From NCBI GenBank assembly GCA_029204045.2, contig CM055076.1:21842074-21906073 (forward strand): a stretch of DNA of 64,000 nucleotides, read 5' to 3'. Under the pieces are notes generated by a model. The model was given only the letters and a program-made list of their open reading frames with translations, ran no database searches and was not told the DNA's origin. The stretch comes from Tillandsia leiboldiana (taxonomy: Eukaryota; Streptophyta; Magnoliopsida; Poales; Bromeliaceae). Made by a program: the position numbers and the translations under genes. Below, one piece after another: positions 55,117 to 64,000 of the stretch (position 1 is its first letter; each line of letters opens with the position of its first letter).

Positions 55117-55329
55117 AATATTATTAATAGTACCAAGTCATTGGTACTATTAAGTTTTTAACCTTTGGATTAAAAGATGTGTGATTGAGATGATAGTGGG
55201 TCCCTTGGGTTGAATAGGTGGTTGAGAAAATAGTAAAATCTAACGGATAAAAATGACCAAAGGGATTGATTTAAGGGTAGAAAACTTGATAACATCAATA
55301 ACTTGCTACTATTAATAGTATAGTAGCCG

Positions 55330-55332
<3 letters not shown>
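55110..55332 (+). mobile_element. Micron-like MITE, copy B, flanked by microsatellites
   Basis: Terminal inverted repeats: GGCTGGAATATTATTAATAG at the left, and CTATTAATAGTATAGTAGCC at the right. The interior has GATGATAGTGGGTCCCTTGG and GGTGGTTGAGAAAATAGT. It is bounded by (TA)(GA)(GT)n on the left and (TA)n 55333-55366 on the right. The link to rice Micron elements, which sit in TA microsatellites, is an analogy. Confidence 0.7.
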
Positions 55333-57725
<2,393 letters not shown>

Positions 57726-57769
57726 TTAGCGTGCAGAAGATGTTAAATAGCTGCATGCAAAAAAAAAAA

Positions 57770-57920
57770 AAAAAAAAACCATAATTAGAAAAATTGCCAC
57801 AAAAAAGGCAGAACCTTTTAAGATAACTTTGTCCAGACATATTTTCGAAACCTCTTTTGTCATACCAAATATTTCATCAGCATCAGCAGGTAGAAACCAT
57901 CCACTCTTGCAAGCATTCTG
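57770..57920 (-). CDS. Possible orphan exon, unrecognised
   Basis: After an acceptor-like GGGCTTTTCAG (57931-57921) the minus strand is open and reads NACKSGWFLPADADEIFGM then TKEVSKICLDKVILKG. The composition looks like protein, but I do not recognise the family and no good donor follows. It could be an exon of a minus-strand gene, or chance. Confidence 0.22.
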
Positions 57921-57971
57921 AAAAGCCCACAGGATACTCAAATTATTGAACACATAGGTAGTGAGCTTCAA

Positions 57972-58446
57972 AAGAAACTTTTAAAATACAAAGCAAGATA
58001 TAAGCTTGCATGCTGTTTATTAAGCATCATCAGAAAAGTGGAGAACAGTAAAAAACGGCGATCAACTAGGAGCAATAATTTTTTAAAGCAACTCATGAGA
58101 TTCCCAACAAAAGCAAATTTATCCCTGTAAAATCTAACTATCATATATACCCTTACAGGTTGCAGAGTCTCACAAAATAAAATAAATTAAAAATTAAAAA
58201 TTGAAAATTAAACAACCTTCCACCACATCATCAAAATTCTGAACCATGTGATTTTCCTTAAAGCAAATGCTATCACTTTAAGCAGCAACTAAAATTGTCC
58301 TTCTCTATAAGAAATCAAATTAGTCCCACCGCTTGAACTTACACTCAAAATATCCTCCAGCTTGCTAATTGGTCTGCTAGGGAAGATTAATTAAGCAGTA
58401 AAACAGAATAACCAGTAAAATTAAGCTACATCGAAGACACTAATCA

Positions 58447-58488
<42 letters not shown>

Positions 58489-58769
58489 GTCTTATTCCAA
58501 TCCTGTACCAAGAAAACTAAGAGAATATACACAAAGTAGTAAAACTTTAACCATACTTCGTAACAAGGACGAAATCGATAGACTATAATAATAGGAGTCT
58601 TTTAAATTCATACACCACCGAGAACTAAAAGAAAACAGAAATACATAGGCAGTTTATTTAGTCCTATTACATTCCGATAGAGAAATCGATAGAGTCTTTA
58701 ATTCGTTCTCGTACCACCAAATATAGAGTATAAGCTGTAACACTTCAGTTTTTTTTTTTTATTCAATAT
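57972..58769. other. AT-rich noncoding DNA
   Basis: Includes a (TA)n array at 58450-58485. No gene supported. Confidence 0.55.
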
Positions 58770-59855
58770 GTAATGAAACTGAAAGGTTTTTAAAAACTAT
58801 AAATAAAGTAAAAATAAGGCGTTGTAGGATGTGGTTGCAAGTTGATGCCTGCTGCAGCGTAGCCATCATTTTCCTTTTACGATGAGTCAACAGAGTCTTA
58901 TCGCCGGAGCATCTACCAAATTTATTCCAAATATCGATACAATCTGCACTAAAAACTAAAAGAAGTTTAACAAAATTTAAAGCAAGATCTATAGTGTTGA
59001 AATTGAGTTCACAAGTTTAATCTGGTGTCTGTTATACTGCTGAAAAAAACAACAAAAATTTGAAACACATTTTAAAGCAATGTCTAACAACTTCATCAGA
59101 TAATAGACAAAAAAGTAAACAAGCGTATGACCAGGATATGAGATTTGTTATTTATGCCATAATATTCAAACCCTAAATTATCTTTAGGATATATGGCCTA
59201 TAGTTGCCTATAGTTGCGGAGGTCTCAGTGCAATTTAACCTCAAAAGAAAACAAAAAAATTTATGTCTCTGTAAAGTGTAGACTCAGTTAAGAAATAAGA
59301 AACTGTACAAAGGAGTGTAGACAGAAAATTTGAATCGAAACCTGCTGTATAGAGATTGAAGACTGACCTGAACATGAGCAACAATTATCAGTCTGTTCGA
59401 GTTTTGAGAGTGCTTTTCTGTCTTCAATGCATTAGGAAATTATTATTATTTTTTGAAAATCGTAAAGAAAGTAAAAGCAAGCAGCTGCAGGATATGGTTG
59501 CGAGTTGATGCTTGCTGCAGTGTAGCCCGCAGTTTCCTTTTACGATGAGACGCCGGTCGAGTGTTATATTGATGGAGTATCTGCCAAATCTATTCCAAAA
59601 GTTGATACAACCAGCATTAGAAACTTGAAAATGTTTAATAAAATTTAGAGTATGATTTACACAACGAAAATTAGTTAAGGTCACAAGTTCAATCCAGGTG
59701 CCTGTTATACTGCTAAAAAAATAAAAATTCAAAATTCAAAACACATTTTAAAGCAATGTTTAAACCATGGATGTTTAGCTACTTCAAAGAAGCTTAATAA
59801 CTTCATCATATAACAGACAAAGCAAAACGAGCTTATGACCAGGGTATGAGATATC
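58770..59855. repeat. Tandem segmental duplication, roughly 670-bp period
   Basis: Copy 1 (58770-59150) and copy 2 (59440-59855) share ATGTGGTTGCAAGTTGATGC-like, TTTCCTTTTACGATGAG, CTGTTATACTGCT and TATGACCAGG-TATGAGAT blocks in the same order. On the minus strand copy 2 keeps an open frame (59732-59424) with GTWIELVTLTNFRCVNHTL and a CGLHCSKHQLAT motif; copy 1 is interrupted. I do not recognise it. It could be a repeat family or a decayed coding remnant beside the NLR gene. Confidence 0.7.
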
Positions 59856-60498
59856 AAACATTAAAGCATCTGTAGGATAACTGTAGATAAAGTGAGTAGA
59901 TACAAAATTGAAGCATTTAGCCACCTTGCTCCAAAAGATGATAATTTCTTTTTTAAAGATTTTACATTAATTTGGCCACAGAAAATAATAATAATAATAA
60001 AAAACATGCAATACATGGAGGTGAGACTTCAGTCTAAAGATGTGGAGCAAGAAATTAAAAGAACTCGAAAGCTTTTGTTGCATGTCTCTATGTTCTAACT
60101 CATCACTGGACAATTAGTCATATATAACTTTAGAAAGAAATTGATATACTACATATATTATATTCATTACATTGTTTGTTTTACAAGACCAATCCGACCA
60201 TCGACCACCATGTATTATAAGGGGCAACAATTAGCTCTATATTCCCTTCTTATGTATCCAAATCATAAAGTAATAGTACAAAATATAAAAGTTCTTTTTG
60301 AGGATGCTAAATTAAAAACAAACGGGACTGCTCTTGCACTGTCCAAAAAAGGCTAATTAAGTAGTCCTGAAACAAATGAAATAACCTTGTTAAGATTGAA
60401 TGAGATGTAGTTCATTAACACTGAAATGACTTGCATTAATTATAGAGAGTAGCATGGGCAAGATGAAGGGTGGTAAAGTGAACATACAATATGCTTCA
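59856..60498. other. 3' flank of the NLR gene
   Basis: AT-rich sequence downstream of the NLR stop codon (minus strand). It probably contains the 3' UTR. No gene supported. Confidence 0.5.
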
Positions 60499-61404
60499 TC
60501 AACCCGGGAAATGCAAAATCCCCACATTAGGGATGTTGGCAATCTTGGGCCAATCAAGGCCTATAATCTCGTGGCATCGCTCCTTCAACACAGGGTGACA
60601 CCCGGTGATGAGTAGAGTATCCAATGAAGTAGGCAGATATGGAAGTGATTGGATGAGATCAGCATTAAATATAAACAAAGTCTCCAGGGAGCACAGTTTT
60701 GTCATGCTATGGGGTAGGGACTGAAGGGAACATGCATTCCATATAAATAAATCTTTGAGGGCAATGTGATTTTGCAGTAGCCATTCCTCAGGTAACGTGG
60801 TGAGTTGTGAAGCAACAATGAGACTCAACTGGCTGATGGAGGAGAGACTCCTCAATGGCTCCATGAGTAGGAGCGCATGGTGGTCAATTGATAGTTTATC
60901 AAGCTTCCAAAGGCAGTCCACTGCATTATTTTGGCGGACATCATTTGGAAATGGAGGCTGCAGCTGGGCAACTTCAATTAGCTTGTCACACCCTTCAATT
61001 TCTAAAGAACGGAGGGATACGAGAGCTTGTATTCCACCAAATGATGACAGTTCCTTGCAGTTCTTTATCTCTAAATGGGAAAGCATTGTCCACCGTGCAC
61101 ACACTTGTGCTAGGGGTAGAGATGCTATACTTGCACAATCGCATAATTCCAAACAATTTAGAGATGTTAAATTCGCCGACGACAGCAATGGTTCCTCAAG
61201 GTCGCCACATGACCCAATAGTGAGTTGATTGAGTATAGAGGGCATTTGGATGTCTGAGATCTCACGTTTTGTCAACTGCGGGCACTTTTCTATTCTCAAA
61301 ACTTTTAGGGTGTTGAATTTTCGAAAAAACTCTGTTGGAAGATATTCGAGCTTCTCACATTGTTTGATGATTAAGCTTTCAAAAGCCTTAAAATGTTCTT
61401 GTTG
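60499..61404 (-). CDS. CC-NBS-LRR resistance protein, exon 2 (C-terminal LRRs)
   Basis: Starts after CTTTCTGCAG (61414-61405) with QQEHFKAFESLIIKQCEKLE, continuing exon 1 in phase 0. About 301 residues of irregular leucine-rich repeats follow: FRKFNTLKVLRIEKCPQL, LNQLTIGSCGDLEEPLL, SLNCLELCDCASIASLPL, SLRSLEIEGCDKLIEV, then CSLQSLPHSMTKLCSLETLF and LLITGCHPVLKERC. It closes with DWPKIANIPNV and a stop at 60499-60501. The repeated C/L pattern and the HPxLxERC...DWxKIxHIP-like ending are typical of CNL proteins, which sense pathogen effectors in the cytoplasm. It has no frameshift or premature stop. Confidence 0.93.
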   Translation of the reverse strand, partial: QQEHFKAFESLIIKQCEKLEYLPTEFFRKFNTLKVLRIEKCPQLTKREISDIQMPSILNQLTIGSCGDLEEPLLSSANLTSLNCLELCDCASIASLPLAQVCARWTMLSHLEIKNCKELSSFGGIQALVSLRSLEIEGCDKLIEVAQLQPPFPNDVRQNNAVDCLWKLDKLSIDHHALLLMEPLRSLSSISQLSLIVASQLTTLPEEWLLQNHIALKDLFIWNACSLQSLPHSMTKLCSLETLFIFNADLIQSLPYLPTSLDTLLITGCHPVLKERCHEIIGLDWPKIANIPNVGILHFPG

Positions 61405-61961
61405 CTGCAGAAAGAAAAAATATAAGGATATTAAGTTTGGGCAATCACAGTGGTGCAAATATAAATTGGTGTTTTAATATAAAGTAAACTTCAAATTGCC
61501 CCTTAGGGGTTTAACTTATTTTCACCTTGCCATGGCTCAAAAGAAAAAAAAAAAATTGAGAAAAAGGTAGCATGATACCCGCTTCCGCTTTCGCTTCCGC
61601 TTCGTCCATTTTTTTTAGAAATAAACTTGGCGAAAATGTAAAGCAACTAGGTTCAGGTACCAACCATCAAGCTCTTTGCCACTTACCCTAGGGACGATCA
61701 ATTAGTTCAAAATATTTCATTTTGCCTTTCAGTGGTTTAAGTTTTATTTCACCAAAAAATTCTATTCAAAATATGGTGGCAAATTAAAATTGTTTAAAAA
61801 ATCTCAGGGTGAAAAAATGCGCTAAACCATAGGGGGCCAAAGTGCAGCTTTTTGAATGATGGGTGGCAAAAGTTAAAATGAGCTAGACCACATGGCAACA
61901 AAGTGAAAACAAGCTAAATCTCAGGGTGCGAAATTTGAAGTTTATAAAATAGAGCACTTAC
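61405..61961 (-). other. Intron of the NLR gene (557 bp) containing MITE-like repeats
   Basis: Bounded by donor GTAAGTGC at 61961 and the acceptor at 61405. Inside, CTCAGGGTG occurs twice (61803 and 61919), and ACCATAGGGGGCCAAAGTG and ACCACATGGCAACAAAGTG are related units, suggesting a worn inverted or tandem repeat transposon. A short array of CGCTTCCGCTT/TCGCTTCCGC units lies at about 61579-61605. Confidence 0.75.
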
Positions 61962-64000
61962 ATTGTTGTTTCCGCAATCCTGATTTATAGCCGGGAGAGC
62001 GGTCAATCCTACATTAGAAATTTTCAATCGTCTTAGACTGCAAGGCAGAGTAGGAATTCCACTCAAATTAGGGCAACAAATAATTTCCATAGAATGAAGT
62101 TGAGGAAACATGCACCCATCATCTATTCCAATCCAATCCTCCAAGTTAGGCATGTCCTGAAAGATCAGGACCTTTAACGATGGAAAGGCACATACACTGT
62201 TACTCCCGTAGAATGAACAACTTATTTGCTTTACCGCATGCAGTCCCCACAGGTAAAGACGGTTGAGCGAAGGCAGACCACCAAGAGGTGGGAGGTGCTC
62301 CCATCCTTTACAGCGGATCAATACGATGGATGTCAAGTTGATAAGAGATAGATTCGCCATCCAACATGGAGATTTAACACCTTTGTATTCTTCAATACGC
62401 AGTTTCTTGAGATTGACATGCGGGCAGAGGTTATCAAGGAGCTTCTCATCCGCCTCTACACAACTAGAGTTGTCCCCAGACCATCCCAATGACAATGATT
62501 TGAGATATTCTTTCTTCTTTAAATTGGCCTCCATAGCTTCTTCAAAAGTCCTCACATTTTCAAGTCCACTAATACACAGATGACGAAGGTCTCTTAGGTT
62601 CTTTAGTTCACCAATTTTATAACCACTCTCCTCTTGGACAAAAAATGTTTCTAATTTATGGATAAAGGGTAGTTTGCTAACATAAGGAATTTTTTTTGTC
62701 TTATCATAACGAACATCTAATGAACGCAAGTTGACCAAGTTAGTCAAACCATCGTATTCAATAATATCAGTAGTCGTTCCATAAGTAAGGAACTTCAGGA
62801 ATTCTAGGTGATAAAGCCTACAAAGAGTTGAACGAAAGAAGTTCATGAAACTTTCATTCATTACCACTCTTTTCGGAAGAGATAGGTAGCGGAGGTGTAT
62901 CAAGCTATTAAGTGCATCGGGCATTTTATAAAAGTCAAACTTCACGTCAATGCTCAACAAGCGTAAATTTTTAAACCCCTTTATAACCTCATTAAACACA
63001 AATAAATGATCTGCATTATGCTTATAATTCTCTTCAACAGAAATGACAAGAGTGCGCAAGTTCTTAAGATTGGAGATTGCTCTGATGGAAAGAAATTTTA
63101 TGTTTTCAAAAGATAAGTGTCGAACTGTGTTTGGAATAATATATCCTGTAACATCACCTCCTATTCTGATGCATTCCCCTAGAGAAACAGATTGTGCAAG
63201 GTCATGCAGCAAATCATGCATAAAATAGCATTTAGAAATTTTCAACTCATTATCGCTAGTTTTGCAAGTAAAGAATGATTTTCTTGTCAGAAGATCTAAG
63301 TACTCCCTTCCAATGTCCTCTGGCCTCTGCCTTCCACAAATAGACTGTGGAATCAGACCTGAAACCATCCACATATTGACCAACCTTTTCTTTTTAAACC
63401 TGTAATCTTGAGGAAATATACTACAATATCTAAAGCAGAGTTGTAAGTTTGTGGGTAAATGGTCGTAACTTAACCTTAAAATGGTCAAGATGTCATCCTT
63501 TCCTTGTTGTAATTTCATAGTGTTTTCTTTCAAGATTCTTTTCCAATAGTCATAATCCATGCAGGAGTTTAGCATCCCTCCCAAAATCTTTATTGCCAAT
63601 GGGTATCCTCCAAGTTTTTTCGCAATCTTCTCACCAATCGGTTGTAAGTTTCTATAATCATCAGGGTTCACACCATGGAATGCATGCTTATTGAAAAGCG
63701 ACATACAGTCGCTCTCCTCCAACTCATTTAGATTCAATGATTCTTGTTTGCATTTCATCACTTTTGCTGCCATATCCACAACTGAACCCATTCTAGTTGT
63801 CAACAGGATCTTGCTTCCTCTCTGTCTGAATTTCAAAGGAGCAACCAATTTCTCCCACTCCATTGTTTTATCATCGTTCCAAACATCATCCAGTATGAGC
63901 AAAAACCTTTTCGACGTAAGGTTTTGTTTAAGAACCTCATGGAGTGCATTTAGACTCTTGTCGCCAAAACACCCACTAGTTACACCTTCCAGCATCTTTC
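61962..64000 (-). CDS. CC-NBS-LRR resistance protein, exon 1 (partial, runs off the window)
   Basis: The minus-strand frame is open from the window edge. Counting from the Met at 63995, kinase-2 is RFLLILDDVWND (30-41), RNBS-B GSKILLTTR (60-68), a GLPLA variant GGYPLAI (129-135), RNBS-D CFRYCSIFPQDY (187-198) and MHD MHDLLHDLAQ (259-268). The Trp after the kinase-2 Asp-Asp-Val marks it as CC-type, not TIR. LRRs follow from about residue 290 (NLKNLRTLVI, LIHLRYLSLPK, LVNLRSLDVRY, NLKKLRIEEYKG and others). About 678 residues are visible. The P-loop and coiled-coil lie past base 64000. The exon ends at NN before GTAAGTGC. It is intact in what can be seen and probably functional. Confidence 0.95.

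Overview
The window is a stretch of plant nuclear genome, most likely from a monocot. The grounds are GT-AG spliced genes with GC-rich first exons, a CC-type (non-TIR) NLR resistance gene, and dense plant transposable elements of nearly every order. The species cannot be fixed from sequence alone. About 80% of the window is transposon-derived or AT-rich noncoding DNA, and most other open reading frames are shadows.

Host genes are few and all on the minus strand. (1) At the left edge is one exon of a Nudix-hydrolase-3-type protein (291-387); the rest lies off the window or was not found. (2) A small conserved plant protein is split into two coding exons, 38909-39076 and 28512-28700, separated by a 10.2 kb intron packed with retrotransposons. 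(3) At the right edge is the 3' part of a CC-NBS-LRR gene, in two exons (61962-64000 and 60499-61404), with its P-loop beyond the window.

Layout of mobile DNA. 1-6.6 kb: a hAT MITE with a perfect 8-bp target duplication, a 1.55 kb inverted-repeat element, a tRNA-Gln-like relic, a CACTA end, a miniature LTR retroelement (TRIM) and an LTR remnant. 8.8-16 kb: GC-rich and T-rich repeats, a complete non-autonomous Helitron, and a second Helitron 3' end downstream of captured exon fragments. 16.3-27.1 kb: a CACTA-like remnant, then a minus-strand Ty1/copia element whose 3' LTR is split by a 4.9 kb Ty3/gypsy solo LTR; the copia element carries an extra ORF between RNase H and the 3' LTR. 28-39 kb: a short solo LTR with a perfect target duplication lies just beyond the coding end of the split gene. 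Its intron holds a gypsy-type LTR that is itself split by an L1-like LINE carrying a 1.2 kb inverted duplication. 40-48.3 kb: a decayed MULE-type transposase fragment and plant-mobile-domain (PMD) gene, the latter cut by a 4.75 kb solo LTR with perfect 5-bp target duplications; an array of short palindromes lies downstream. 48.3-51.8 kb: a third giant LTR, dense in CACGTG boxes upstream of a TATA box, fused to an inverted chimera of primer-binding site, LTR tail and reverse transcriptase. 51.8-60 kb: AT-rich DNA with microsatellite-associated MITEs and a tandem duplication beside the NLR gene.

The genes show no functional pathway. The main story is a layered insertion history in which nesting order and target-site duplications give relative dates.
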